DNA of 64,000 nt from Hymenobacter crusticola (GCF_002154225.1 NZ_MTSE01000008.1:124001-188000); one strand, 5' to 3'; positions 16,654 through 24,704 are shown, counted from the first letter of the stretch. Notes: generated by a model not told the origin, from the letters alone. Program-made: numbers and translations.

Positions 16654-17697
16654 CTACACCGCTACGGCCACCTGGGCCGCTTTGGGCGTTAGCTCAAACA
16701 CCTGCGCGAGCAGTTCGTAGGAGCGAAGCCGGTCAGCAAAATCATGCGTAATCGTGACGGCTACGAGTTCATCAACGCCGTAGTCAGCAGCTAGCTTGGT
16801 CAGCTTGGCGTGTACCTGTTCGGGGGTGCCGCTTACCATGCGCTGGCGTTGGTGGGCGGCCCGGGCCAGCTCTTCGGCAGAGTAGCGGTAATCTTTGATT
16901 TCCTCGTAAGGCGGAAAGCCTACCCGCTCGCCCCGTTCCAGGCGCATCATTTGCAGTACCATCGTGTCTTCGAGCTGCTGGGCCTTCTCCGCCGTATCGG
17001 CACACAGCACAAAAATGGCAACGTTGGCTTGGGGTGCGCGCAACAACGGGGAAGGACGGAATTTTTCCTTATACAGGCGCATCATCTGCGGACCGCCGTT
17101 GGGGTTGATGAAGTGCGCAAACGAAAACGCCCAACCTAGGTACGCAGCAAACAGCCCGCTTTGCCCACTGGAGCTGAGCAGCCAACGCTCTGGTACCGTA
17201 TCCGTAACGGGTGCGGCCTGCACGAATGGTCCGTCGCCCTGCTCGTCGGTGAGGTAGCGGTCGAGGTCCTGAAGCTGGTCGATGAAGTCATTTTCATCAA
17301 ACTTATTGGCCGGGTTCAGGATAGAAGCCGTGAGTCGGTCGGCACCAGGGGCCCGGCCAATACCTAGGTCGATGCGGTTGGGGTAGAGGGTTTCAAGCAT
17401 TCGGAAGTTCTCGGCCACCTTCAGGGCGCTGTAGTGCGGCAGCATCACGCCGCCCGAGCCTAGACGTAGGTGCTCCGTTTCGGCACCTAGGCGCGCGAGC
17501 AGCACCTCGGGCGTGGTGCCCGCCAACGACCCCGCATTGTGGTGCTCCGATACCCAATACCGGGTGTATCCCAATTGGTCGGCAAGCTGCGCTAATTCAA
17601 TTGTCTGTTGGATAGCCTGCCGTGCGGTAGTGCCCTGCGGAACAGGCGACTGATCGAGCACGCTAAGGCGGATTTGCTTTGTTGCGTCCATAGCCAT
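16654..17697 (-). CDS. LLM-class flavin-dependent monooxygenase (MsnO8-like)
   Basis: A 347-residue bacterial-luciferase-like TIM-barrel enzyme. LSVLDQSPVPQGTTARQAIQ at the N-terminus, GYTRYWVSEHHN (about 45-55), PEVLLARLGAETEHLRLGSGGVMLPHYSAL (flavin-contact region) and PNRIDLGIGRAPG (about 105-118) are typical of the MsnO8/YhbW group of LLM flavoproteins. These use FMNH2 from a partner reductase and O2 to oxidise small molecules. The substrate here is unknown, and no dedicated reductase is adjacent. It has its own terminator and is divergent from the TauE-like gene. The second Met (residue 3) is an equally plausible start. Confidence 0.93.
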   Translation of the reverse strand: MAMDATKQIRLSVLDQSPVPQGTTARQAIQQTIELAQLADQLGYTRYWVSEHHNAGSLAGTTPEVLLARLGAETEHLRLGSGGVMLPHYSALKVAENFRMLETLYPNRIDLGIGRAPGADRLTASILNPANKFDENDFIDQLQDLDRYLTDEQGDGPFVQAAPVTDTVPERWLLSSSGQSGLFAAYLGWAFSFAHFINPNGGPQMMRLYKEKFRPSPLLRAPQANVAIFVLCADTAEKAQQLEDTMVLQMMRLERGERVGFPPYEEIKDYRYSAEELARAAHQRQRMVSGTPEQVHAKLTKLAADYGVDELVAVTITHDFADRLRSYELLAQVFELTPKAAQVAVAV

Positions 17698-17874
17698 GAA
17701 AGTTATATCTGGTTAAACAAGCAACCGGAACAAGGGTTCAATAGTCGGCTGCGCAGCAAGAAGGAGGGTAGCTTACTGCGTGAAATATTTGTGCCAAGCA
17801 TCGTTGTGGCGTATCGTTTATGCAGCGCCAGGGTGCGTGTTTAAGTCGCAAGCTAGGTTACCTTCGCGGGCATT

Positions 17875-18636
17875 ATGACCCTCACGCTCGTTCTGCTCTG
17901 CTGCTTTGCCTTTTTAGCCGGCTTCATCGACTCCATTGTGGGTGGTGGTGGGCTGATTCAGACGCCAGCTATGCTGTTGCTGTTGCCTTCCGTACCCGTA
18001 GCCACCGTGCTTGGCACGGGCAAAGTTTCCTCCATCTCAGGCACGGCCATGGCCTTGCAGCGTTTCGCCGGCAAAGTGCCCATTCGGTGGCGCTCGGTGG
18101 GCGTGGCGGCGGTGGTAGCAGGTAGCATGTCGTTCGTGGGGGCACGCGTGGTGTCGTTGTTGCCTTCAGAGCTGCTGCGGCCGCTAGTGCTTGGGCTGCT
18201 GGTGGTTATTGCCATCTACACTTTCTGGCGCAAAGACTTCGGCGCCATCCACGCCCCGCGCCTCGACGACCGCCGCGAGGTGCTGTTTGGCATCGGTATT
18301 GGCCTGGTTATCGGGTTTTACGACGGCTTTTTTGGGCCGGGCACGGGCAGCTTTCTGCTGTTTGCCTTCGTGGGCCTGTTTGGTTATGACTTCCTGAGTG
18401 CATCGGCCTCGTCGAAGGTGGTAAACGTGGCCACGAACCTCACTAGCCTAGCGTATTTTGCTTACACGGGGCACATCATCTGGCACATTGCCCTGCCTAT
18501 GGCTGCCTGCAACGTTACAGGTTCGGTGCTCGGCACCCGGGTGGCGCTGAAGCAGGGGGTCGGCTTCGTGCGAATCTTATTCCTGGTAGTGGTCTGCGGA
18601 ATCATCATTCGCCTAGCCTACGACACGTTCAAGTAA
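17875..18636 (+). CDS. TauE/SafE-family sulfite/organosulfonate permease
   Basis: A 253-residue membrane protein with about eight helices in two repeated halves. FLAGFIDSIVGGGGLIQTPAML in the first half and GIGLVIGFYDGFFGPGTGSFLL in the second are the paired Gly-rich signature motifs of TauE/SafE exporters (also annotated TSUP). Members export sulfite, sulfoacetate or similar anions. Location next to an FMN monooxygenase hints at sulfur or xenobiotic metabolism but does not prove it. TACCTTCG at 17859-17866 is a plausible -7 box that would place the start site only a few bases before the ATG. Confidence 0.92.
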   Translation: MTLTLVLLCCFAFLAGFIDSIVGGGGLIQTPAMLLLLPSVPVATVLGTGKVSSISGTAMALQRFAGKVPIRWRSVGVAAVVAGSMSFVGARVVSLLPSELLRPLVLGLLVVIAIYTFWRKDFGAIHAPRLDDRREVLFGIGIGLVIGFYDGFFGPGTGSFLLFAFVGLFGYDFLSASASSKVVNVATNLTSLAYFAYTGHIIWHIALPMAACNVTGSVLGTRVALKQGVGFVRILFLVVVCGIIIRLAYDTFK

Positions 18637-19130
18637 CTCAGAATGATAGCTTCAGGAAGTACGCTGGTTACGCCACTTAGAGAAAAGAATTAGTAGAAAG
18701 TAACCCACTCCTTTCTGAACAAGCAACTGGATATTGTCCCAACAATCTGTCGGCTGCGAGCGAAGTCCTTGCTGCCAAGCCGCGAACCAGGAACCTCTTC
18801 TGAAGCAACAAGAGCTGAGTACTTGGATAGTTGGCTCTTGTCGACTGCGTAAGCGTCATCCATTATTCGATGATCCACTCAGGTACACACTGAAGGTGTT
18901 GCCCAGCAAGTTGGCTGTTTCTAGGTCCAGATCCTCAGCGTGCTGGTCTGACGTGAGGCGCGGAAGGCTAGATTTGATCAAGGGCAAAAAATAGCCCAGT
19001 CGGCGGGTCGCACGCTCGTGAGCGTTGGTACAAACTCTGCCATAAAAGGCAGTGATACCCTTAGCAGAGGGACTAGCAGGTGAGAAAGTCAACTTATTGT
19101 AGCCTAGAGCACTTCAAGTGCTTTTACAAC
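18637..19130. other. Gene-poor stretch, no supported gene
   Basis: Only short overlapping frames occur on both strands (for example 78 residues at 18856-19092, minus). None shows a recognisable domain or signal. With the decayed ORFs to the right this looks like an eroded accessory region. Confidence 0.5.
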
Positions 19131-19505
19131 CTAGGTTTCCATTCGGTGTGGCCTAGCGAGCACCTTTTCTGGTTTGCCTAGGCGGTGATCCGAGTACAGG
19201 CTCGTTCCGTTTCGATGGCTGGGAGACCCTATTCTGGGAGGGTGGGCGGTGCCCGCGCCGGCACGGCGCGGCACTGATGCATTCTTTTGCCGGTCGTGTT
19301 GCGCCTGCGCAACGACTGCGCAGGCCGGGCAGCCTTGTCCTAGCAGGTGGTGGTTCGCCGCCTGCGCAAATCGCCCATGTACCCCGCAGCCAATGACGAC
19401 CACAGTGGCCGCTGCGCGATACACCACCAGCGAATAATCATAGCGCGAGCCATGCACAGCCCGAGCGCGCGCAATCCAGCCTTTGGTGGTCAGTTTAGCC
19501 GGCAT
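19131..19505 (-). pseudogene. DUF723-type zinc-finger ORF, C-terminally degenerate
   Basis: A 124-residue frame. The first about 70 residues read KGWIARARAVHGSRYDYSLV, VVIGCGVHGRFAQAANHHLL and GQGCPACAV. This is the DUF723-type repeat (FI-KA--HG-KYDYS-V-Y ... I-C--HG-F-Q-P--HL-G-GCP-C), a Cys/His treble-clef-like unit often found in tandem in phage or endonuclease-related proteins. After this single repeat the remainder (QKNASVPRRAG onward) is basic, Pro-rich and without structure, as if frame or homology has been lost. The ATG overlaps the stop of the upstream small ORF (19495-19710). It may be a remnant of a longer mobile-element or homing-nuclease-associated gene. Confidence 0.55.
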
Positions 19506-19710
19506 GACGCATCTGGTTGACTGGACGAAGGATACTCGGAGGTGCCTGAGGCAGGCCAACACGGACTACATGGTAGAAACTTCGTGCAAATAGCAACAGA
19601 ACGAGTCGTCTGGTTTGCGCGCTGGGGCACATCCAGGCTCCATAACCTCTCACCAGTCTAGTCAGGATCAGCACCCCAGCAGTCAGCAGCACGACAGTTA
19701 AAACATCCAT
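19495..19710 (-). CDS. Possible small membrane protein, unknown
   Basis: A 71-residue frame starting MDVLTVVLLTAGVLILTRLV. It has one clear N-terminal hydrophobic helix followed by a basic tail. Its stop codon overlaps the start codon of the DUF723-type ORF by 11 bp, the arrangement of translationally coupled genes, which is the main argument that it is real. It has no recognised family. It lies in an eroded region and could equally be a remnant. Confidence 0.35.
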   Translation of the reverse strand: MDVLTVVLLTAGVLILTRLVRGYGAWMCPSAQTRRLVLLLFARSFYHVVRVGLPQAPPSILRPVNQMRHAG

Positions 19711-19984
19711 TTTTGAAAAAGTAAGCGACAGCGAAAACAGTACTGATCGCCAACCTAGTGCCACGCTGCGTCAAGCTGCTGCTAGGCCCAGAATCCCCCT
19801 TTTGCGGGAAAGGCCCCCTAGCATTTTGCACCAGCAACCTAGCAAAACAGCAAGGGGCTAATTCAAGAAGAGAAATACTGTTTCCCTCAAAGTGGAGGCC
19901 TTTGTCAACGGCAGAGGGGGCGCTTCGCGTGCTAAGATTTTCATTTCCTGAAAGCTTCTTAGAAGACAAGAATCAGAAAACATA

Positions 19985-20004
19985 ATTCTGAATTGATCGT
20001 TTCA
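19985..20004. promoter_or_regulatory. Candidate TetR operator, site 1 (over its own -33 box)
   Basis: On the minus strand this reads TGAAACGATCAATTCAGAAT. It matches 17 of 20 positions with site 2 at 20634-20653 in front of the SDR gene (opposite orientation). It covers the TTG of the TetR promoter, consistent with autorepression. Confidence 0.65.
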
Positions 20005-20022
20005 TAATTTAATATACCTTTG
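19993..20022 (+). promoter_or_regulatory. Consensus Bacteroidota promoter of TetR gene
   Basis: TTG at 19993-19995, a 19-base spacer, and TACCTTTG at 20015-20022, an exact match to TTG-N19-21-TAnnTTTG. The TetR start codon is at 20038, 15 bases further on. Confidence 0.85.
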
Positions 20023-20037
20023 TTCTATTAACTGGTT

Positions 20038-20616
20038 ATGGCAAGAAACGTCGAATTCAACGAGGCAGAAGCAATCCAAAAGGCCATGCGCGTCTTTTGG
20101 GAGAAAGGCTACCATGGCGCGTCGCTTCGGGATTTGACCACCGCCATGCAGATTAACAGCAGCAGCCTTTATAATACCATTGGCGACAAGGAAGAGCTCT
20201 TTGTCCGGTGTGTGCAACATTACACGGACCTGCGCAAGCAGGATTGGCAGCTGCGCTTAGCGAGCGAGCGGCCAGCGCTAGAGGTGCTGGTGGAATACAT
20301 TCAGTGTGCGGTCGACATAATCATCGCGGAGGAAAACAGCTGCTTAGCGATTAAAGCTGCGTTTGAAATGGCCACAAGCGACGAGCGCGTCCGAGCTATC
20401 TTGAAAGCAGACAGCGAGTATGGGGAAGCCTTTTTGAGAGAGTTGCTCAGAAAGGCCGTAGCGCAGGGCGCGATACAGACCGAAGAGTCGCCGGAGTTGT
20501 TGGCCGACTATTTCAACAGTACGTGGAAGGGCTGGCACGAGTCCTATATTCTGCATAAAGACCCTATACGAATCAAAAAAATGGCCCAATACTTTATTAA
20601 ACAGATAGGCAAATAA
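20038..20616 (+). CDS. TetR/AcrR-family transcriptional regulator
   Basis: A 192-residue repressor. The N-terminal helix-turn-helix covers about residues 8-55: AIQKAMRVFWEKGYHGASLR, then TTAMQINSSSLYNTIGDKEELF, the canonical TetR DNA-binding signature. The C-terminal helical domain (residues about 75-190) contains NSCLAIKAAFEMATSDERVR, typical of the TetR_C family seen with oxidoreductase-linked regulators. A consensus promoter precedes it. The SDR gene follows 86 bp downstream on the same strand. The same 20-base operator-like sequence occurs upstream of both genes, so the likely circuit is a repressor that controls itself and the SDR and is released by the SDR's substrate. Confidence 0.93.
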   Translation: MARNVEFNEAEAIQKAMRVFWEKGYHGASLRDLTTAMQINSSSLYNTIGDKEELFVRCVQHYTDLRKQDWQLRLASERPALEVLVEYIQCAVDIIIAEENSCLAIKAAFEMATSDERVRAILKADSEYGEAFLRELLRKAVAQGAIQTEESPELLADYFNSTWKGWHESYILHKDPIRIKKMAQYFIKQIGK

Positions 20617-20633
20617 TTTTTTTTGCCCTTTTC

Positions 20634-20653
20634 TGAAACGTTTGATTCAGAAT
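20634..20653. promoter_or_regulatory. Candidate TetR operator, site 2 (upstream of SDR gene)
   Basis: TGAAACGTTTGATTCAGAAT, which shares TGAAACG and ATTCAGAAT with site 1 at the same spacing. It lies 49 bp before the SDR start. TTCTGAA and TTCAGAA at 20631-20637 and 20646-20652 also form a 7-bp inverted repeat around it. Confidence 0.65.
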
Positions 20654-20702
20654 AAATCATCCACCTCATTTTTCCTAACAGCTTCATTTATCATTCACCC
20701 CC

Positions 20703-21494
20703 ATGCAGAACGCAATAACTAACACAGACCTTCTAGGCAAAAGAGCTTTAGTAACCGGCGGCAGCAAGGGCATTGGCAAAGCCATTGCCGAAGAGTTGGC
20801 CCGGGCCGGGGCTGAAGTCATTATTTCGGCCCGAACTACTGCAGGCGAAGACCTCAGTGGCTATTATTTCATCGCGGCGGACCTCACCAAACCCGACCAG
20901 GTGGCGAAGCTTCAAGAAGAAATTGCGGCGCGCTTCGGCGGCCTTGATATTCTCATCAATAATGTGGGCGGCTTGACGACCCCGAGCGGTGGCTTCAGCA
21001 CGTTGACCGATGAGCTATGGGAAAGCGAACTGCAGTTAAATCTGCTGGCGGCCGTTCGCCTAGACCGCTTATTCGTGCCGGACATGATTGCGCAGAAAAG
21101 CGGCGTGATTATCCATATTTCTTCGGTTAATGCCCGCCAGCCTTTATGGAACGTAACCATGGCCTACGGAGCAACGAAAGCTGCATTGAATAGCTACAGC
21201 AAAAACTTGTCGATGCAACTAGCCAGCAAACAGGTGCGGGTGCTGACCGTTTCCCCCGGCGCGACCCGAACCGCCGCCATGGAAAACTTCATTGCAGGGT
21301 ATGCAGCCCAGCTAGGTATGACGGTGGAGGATGTGACGCAACAGCTACTGGCCCAGATGGGCGGTATTCCGATGGGCAGAATGGCTGAACCAGAAGAAGT
21401 AGCCTCGTTAGTTCACTTCCTGGTTTCACCATCTGCGGCCTACCTAACGGGGGCAAACTATGCCATCGACGGGGGCGCGTTGCAGGTGGTGTAA
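20703..21494 (+). CDS. SDR-family oxidoreductase (3-oxoacyl-ACP reductase-like)
   Basis: A 263-residue classical short-chain dehydrogenase. ALVTGGSKGIGKAIAEEL is the TGxxxGxG cofactor loop. ILINNVGG is the NNAG-type motif. The catalytic Ser is in IHISSVNARQP, and Tyr and Lys in AYGATKAALNSYSK (YxxxK). VSPGATRTA and DGGALQVV close the fold. The ISART segment after strand two suggests NADP preference. It is controlled in all likelihood by the preceding TetR protein. The substrate is not predictable. The C-terminus resembles the decayed SDR piece at 24511-24704. Confidence 0.94.
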   Translation: MQNAITNTDLLGKRALVTGGSKGIGKAIAEELARAGAEVIISARTTAGEDLSGYYFIAADLTKPDQVAKLQEEIAARFGGLDILINNVGGLTTPSGGFSTLTDELWESELQLNLLAAVRLDRLFVPDMIAQKSGVIIHISSVNARQPLWNVTMAYGATKAALNSYSKNLSMQLASKQVRVLTVSPGATRTAAMENFIAGYAAQLGMTVEDVTQQLLAQMGGIPMGRMAEPEEVASLVHFLVSPSAAYLTGANYAIDGGALQVV

Positions 21495-22039
21495 GCTCCC
21501 CCAAGAATAGAATACGGTGCCGCGTCGAAGCGCCTCGGAGGCAGATCGTCGAGGTCCGCCTCCGGGGCGCTTCGGCGCGACGTAGCAAGCGTCGAAGCCG
21601 TTTTGCTTACGCCGAGGTGGTTGGGCAGGCGCTGCAACAAGTCGATACCTTCCCTGCAAAAAAGCCTCGTTGGCTACTACCACCGAAAAAATGATGTCCT
21701 GGTTGCCAAGCAGGGATGAGGGGCAGGTAGACACCTAGGCTATTACAACCAAGAAATACACCTTCCGTCACCATAATTGGCTTGCTGTATGCGCCTTGTG
21801 AAGCTGTAGCAGCGTAAAACCATTCCTGCTTATGCGCTTTCTTATTCAGCGAAACTACGGTGGCCCTTGTACAACCTAGCTCGTTTCCTAGTAAAATGAG
21901 AGTTGACTAAGAGCATTGCCAACTAGCCTTTCAGGGCTATGAGCGCCATTCTTTGGGCTTTCTGATTGTGAGATAGATTCCAGTCGTAATGCCAATCTCT
22001 TTTTGTAGTCAACTGCTGGTGCTTCCGTGCTGAAGGCCC
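21495..22039. other. Spacer with long hairpin and a possible coding remnant
   Basis: No supported gene. A long imperfect hairpin lies at 21522-21578 (separate entry). At about 21605-21694 one plus-strand frame reads AYAEVVGQALQQVDTFPAKK before a stop, which looks like the end of a decayed gene, but no family is recognised. The rest to 22039 is featureless. Confidence 0.4.
21522..21578. repeat. Long hairpin after SDR gene
   Basis: Arms 21524-21542 and 21558-21576 pair over 19 bp with two mismatches (GTCGAAGCGCC.. against ..GGCGCTTCGGC) and extend two more bases outward, with a 15-base loop. There is no T run. It resembles a REP-type palindrome, and GCGTCGAAGC is repeated again just downstream near 21587-21597. 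Confidence 0.55.
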
Positions 22040-22981
22040 TCAAAAGAGCAGCACTACTTTCCCCTGCGTCCGGCGTGATTCTAGGTCGCGTTGCGCGGTT
22101 TGAACTGCCGTAATTGGGTAGGTCTGGACGGGCAAATGCAACTTGCTGGCCCGAAAGTAGCCCAGCAGCTCCTGGGTATATTCTCCAAATCGGGCTAACT
22201 CGGCAAACACTGTGTAGCCTCGCACCACCTGTCGTTGCCCGATCAGCTGCTGGGCATCCAGCTGAGTCGGTTCGCCGCTGGCCGCGCCATACACGACACT
22301 GGTGCCCCCGGCACCAAGTGCTTGCAGGGCCTGCGCGCCTACGTGGCCGCCCACGGCATCAAAGACGGCCGCCACGCCCTGCCCCGCCGTGGCCGCACGG
22401 ACCTGCTGTACCCAGTCGGCCTCGGCGTAGTTTACGACCAGATCGGCCCCGCTAGCGTGGGCAGCCGCTTTTTTCGCGTCGCTGCCTACGCCAGCGAGTA
22501 CCTGTAACCCTCGGTTTTTGGCCACCTGTACCAGCAAGGAGCCCACGCCCCCAGCCGCCGCTAGCACCAGCACCGACGCATAGGTGCCCGTGTTGAGCAG
22601 GCCGACCGCCGTCGGGCCCTGAGCCAGCAGGGCCGTGGCCTCAGCGTCACCTAGCTCCGCCGGCAAGGGCATTACCTGCGCGGCCGGAACCACCACATAC
22701 GCAGCATAGCCGCCGCTTGGCAGCATGGCCATCACCCGCTGGCCCACCTGCACTGTCGTCACGCCGTTGCCTAGCGCTGCAACGGTGCCTGCTACCTCGT
22801 AGCCCGGTACATAAGGCAACGGTAGGGGCGTGCTGCCCTTGCGCTGCCAGATGTCCGCGTAGTTGACGCCGGCGGCGGCTACTTTCAGCAGGACCTGGCC
22901 CGCCTCGGGTTGGGGTATGGGCAAGTCGACCAGCTGCAACACCTCGGCCTCGCCATATTCAGAGAATTGTACTACTTGCAT
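22040..22981 (-). CDS. Zinc-independent quinone oxidoreductase (MDR superfamily)
   Basis: A 313-residue medium-chain reductase. The GroES-like N-terminal half includes AAAGVNYADIWQRKG and PYVPGYEVAGTVAALG. The Rossmann half includes VLVLAAAGGVGSLLVQVAKN (GxxGxxxxQ/V NADPH-binding motif) and GADLVVNYAEADW. The structural and catalytic zinc Cys sets are absent, and GVNYxD is typical of QOR/crystallin-zeta enzymes, which reduce quinones or enones with NADPH. It lies 43 bp after the SDR gene on the same strand, in an apparent operon with the Crp/Fnr regulator, suggesting electrophile detoxification. Confidence 0.93.
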   Translation of the reverse strand: MQVVQFSEYGEAEVLQLVDLPIPQPEAGQVLLKVAAAGVNYADIWQRKGSTPLPLPYVPGYEVAGTVAALGNGVTTVQVGQRVMAMLPSGGYAAYVVVPAAQVMPLPAELGDAEATALLAQGPTAVGLLNTGTYASVLVLAAAGGVGSLLVQVAKNRGLQVLAGVGSDAKKAAAHASGADLVVNYAEADWVQQVRAATAGQGVAAVFDAVGGHVGAQALQALGAGGTSVVYGAASGEPTQLDAQQLIGQRQVVRGYTVFAELARFGEYTQELLGYFRASKLHLPVQTYPITAVQTAQRDLESRRTQGKVVLLF

Positions 22982-23024
22982 TAGGATACGGAATTAGGTA
23001 ATTCGGTTAGGGATGTAGCAGCGG

Positions 23025-23762
23025 TTACCACGGAATTTCGCCCGTCACAGGGGTATGTTCTTCACTAATGAATTTGCCCGTAGGACCGTCTGCGCCTATC
23101 AGCACGTATTTCGCTATCCGCGTCCCAGCCTGCCCCACGGTGCCGGTGCCGCGGTGGTTATTAAGGTCAGTAGCCGTAAAGCCGGGATCTACTACGTTCA
23201 CCTTAAAGGGGGTATCGCGCAGCTCATAGGCTAGCGTGATGGTGTACATGTGCAGCGCCGCTTTGGAGGCCGGATAAACTGCTGCCTTATGGTGATAGTA
23301 TTTCCAGGTCGGGTCGCTCTGCAAGGTCAAGGACGAGCCGCTGGAGCCCACGTTGACGATGCGGGGCTGGGGTGCACGCTGGAGCAGGTCGATAAAAGCC
23401 TGTGTGACTTGCACCACCCCCAGCACGTTGGTAGCAAATACTTGCTGGAATACATCGACCCTAGCCCCGAGGGCCGCTTGGGGCATGCCACCGGTAATGG
23501 CGGCGTTGTTGACGAGGGCATCAAGCGCCTTGGTCTGGCGGCCTATTTCGGCGCGCGCGGCTTGCACCGAGTCGGCACTGGTAACGTCCAGTTGGATGGC
23601 TTCCACCTCGGCTAGGCCTTCGGCGTGGAGTTGCTGGGCCGCCTGCTGGCCCTTGACGAGGTCGCGGCTACCTAGGTACACGTGGTAGCCCTGTTGGGCG
23701 AGTTGGCGGGCGGTTTCAAGGCCGATGCCTTTGTTGGCACCGGTGATCAAGACGGTTTTCAT
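23025..23762 (-). CDS. SDR-family NAD(P)-dependent oxidoreductase (carbonyl reductase-like)
   Basis: A 245-residue classical SDR. It contains VLITGANKGIGLETARQL (TGxxxGxG), LDALVNNAAI (NNA), IVNVGSSGSSLTL (Ser), VYPASKAALHMYT (YxxxK) and NVVDPGFTATDLNNH. The GANKGIGLE N-terminus and the FTATDLN region resemble carbonyl reductase / (+)-neomenthol dehydrogenase-like SDRs. Upstream, 54 bp from its start, lies a 20-base sequence identical to one upstream of the Crp/Fnr gene. The quinone oxidoreductase follows. Together they look like a small inducible carbonyl or quinone detoxification operon. Substrate unknown. Confidence 0.94.
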   Translation of the reverse strand: MKTVLITGANKGIGLETARQLAQQGYHVYLGSRDLVKGQQAAQQLHAEGLAEVEAIQLDVTSADSVQAARAEIGRQTKALDALVNNAAITGGMPQAALGARVDVFQQVFATNVLGVVQVTQAFIDLLQRAPQPRIVNVGSSGSSLTLQSDPTWKYYHHKAAVYPASKAALHMYTITLAYELRDTPFKVNVVDPGFTATDLNNHRGTGTVGQAGTRIAKYVLIGADGPTGKFISEEHTPVTGEIPW

Positions 23763-23816
23763 GAGTGAGGCGGTTTGTTTACCTCACAAAGGTCCGCTAC
23801 CCAAAACGGCCGTCAT

Positions 23817-23836
23817 TTGCCATTTGGCAAAAAGCG
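23817..23836. promoter_or_regulatory. Candidate Crp/Fnr-family operator, site B (before SDR gene)
   Basis: TTGCCATTTGGCAAAAAGCG contains the perfect palindrome TTGCCA-TT-TGGCAA and is identical over 20 bases to site A (24443-24462). It sits in the 76-bp gap between the Crp/Fnr stop and the SDR start. GGCCGT precedes both copies by two or three bases. Confidence 0.7.
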
Positions 23837-23838
23837 CG

Positions 23839-24408
23839 TCAGCGGATGTTTTTTCGTATCCGGCTTAATGACGACTGCGTGATGCCCAAAAACGAGGCTA
23901 GGTAGGACAGCGGAATGCGGTTGGCCATGCGCGGGTAGTTTTCGATAAACTCCTGGTAGCGAGTCGTGGCATCTTGGGCCACCATCGGGCTGATGCGTGC
24001 CAACTTCTCCCGCAGGTGCTTGGCTGTCATCTTGTGCACCATCTCGCTCCACCCCACAATGGTATGGGCCAAGTCATCCCAGTCGCGCTTGGAAAATAGG
24101 AGCAGCCGACAATCGGTCACGGCCTGTACGTACTCCGGGGAGGGCAAGCTGTATTCCAGCCCGCGCAAATCGGCCACGAGGTGCTGCTCGTCGACAAAGT
24201 TGCGGGTAATTTCGTCGCCCTTGTTGTTGTAATAGCAAATGCGCATTACCCCTTCCAACAGAAATCCGACGTGCCGGGCTACGTGTCCGGCTTCCAGGAA
24301 ATACGCGTCCTTGGGTAGGAGCAAGGTCGTGGTTTTGCTAGCAATCAAGTCCAGTTGCTGCTGGTTAAGCGACCCAAATTGCAAGAGGTAGGTAAAGAGT
24401 TCATCCAT
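23839..24408 (-). CDS. Crp/Fnr-family transcriptional regulator
   Basis: A 189-residue protein. The cyclic-nucleotide-binding-like beta-roll covers about residues 25-115 (LLLPKDAYFLEAGHVARHVG, FLLEGVMRICYYNNKGDEIT). A dimer helix follows, and the winged helix at the C-terminus reads IPLSYLASFLGITQSSLSRIRK. The Fnr Fe-S cysteines are absent, and the beta-roll lacks the full cAMP pocket motif, as is usual for short Bacteroidota members of this family. It leads an apparent operon with SDR and quinone oxidoreductase. The same 20-base palindromic sequence precedes it and the SDR gene, so autoregulation and operon control are likely. Confidence 0.92.
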   Translation of the reverse strand: MDELFTYLLQFGSLNQQQLDLIASKTTTLLLPKDAYFLEAGHVARHVGFLLEGVMRICYYNNKGDEITRNFVDEQHLVADLRGLEYSLPSPEYVQAVTDCRLLLFSKRDWDDLAHTIVGWSEMVHKMTAKHLREKLARISPMVAQDATTRYQEFIENYPRMANRIPLSYLASFLGITQSSLSRIRKNIR

Positions 24409-24442
24409 GGGGGCAAGTTACACGAGCGGCGGGAGGCCGTAC

Positions 24443-24462
24443 TTGCCATTTGGCAAAAAGCG
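24443..24462. promoter_or_regulatory. Candidate Crp/Fnr-family operator, site A (before regulator gene)
   Basis: TTGCCATTTGGCAAAAAGCG, identical to site B, lies 34 bp upstream of the regulator start codon. The 14-bp palindrome is of the right size for a Crp-type dimer but differs from TGTGA-N6-TCACA. Confidence 0.7.
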
Positions 24463-24510
24463 GACTTCAGTCGTTCCGAAACACGGCATTTAAACCAACC
24501 TTTTGTCCAA

Positions 24511-24704
24511 GCTCACGCCCAGGAAGTTTCGCTACAGGGCGTGCGGGTGCTGACCGTGTCCTGAGGGTTTATTCGGACAGCGGCGGTCAAGGACCCCAGC
24601 CAACTGAAGTAGCCGAACTCGTTGCCTTGCTGGTTTCCGACCGGGCTGCCTACCTTACGGACACCGAATCCGTTATCGACGGCGGCACCATCCCAATCGT
24701 TTGA
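24511..24704 (+). pseudogene. Remnant of an SDR gene (C-terminal fragment)
   Basis: One frame reads AQEVSLQGVRVLTVS, a stop (TGA at about 24562) where the Pro of the SDR motif VSPGF is expected, then GFIRTAAVKDPSQ. The next frame continues PTEVAELVALLVSDRAAYLT and DTESVIDGGTIPIV with the usual SDR ending. Together they are the last third of a short-chain dehydrogenase with a premature stop, an internal deletion and a frameshift. No N-terminal part is present. The Crp/Fnr regulator's upstream site lies just to the left, so the insertion or deletion event has moved this fragment beside the regulator. Confidence 0.75.

Noticed and set aside
18856..19092. 78-residue minus-strand frame, possible recombinase fragment
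   Set aside because: I looked for tyrosine-recombinase or other motifs and saw none. Left as part of a gene-poor stretch.
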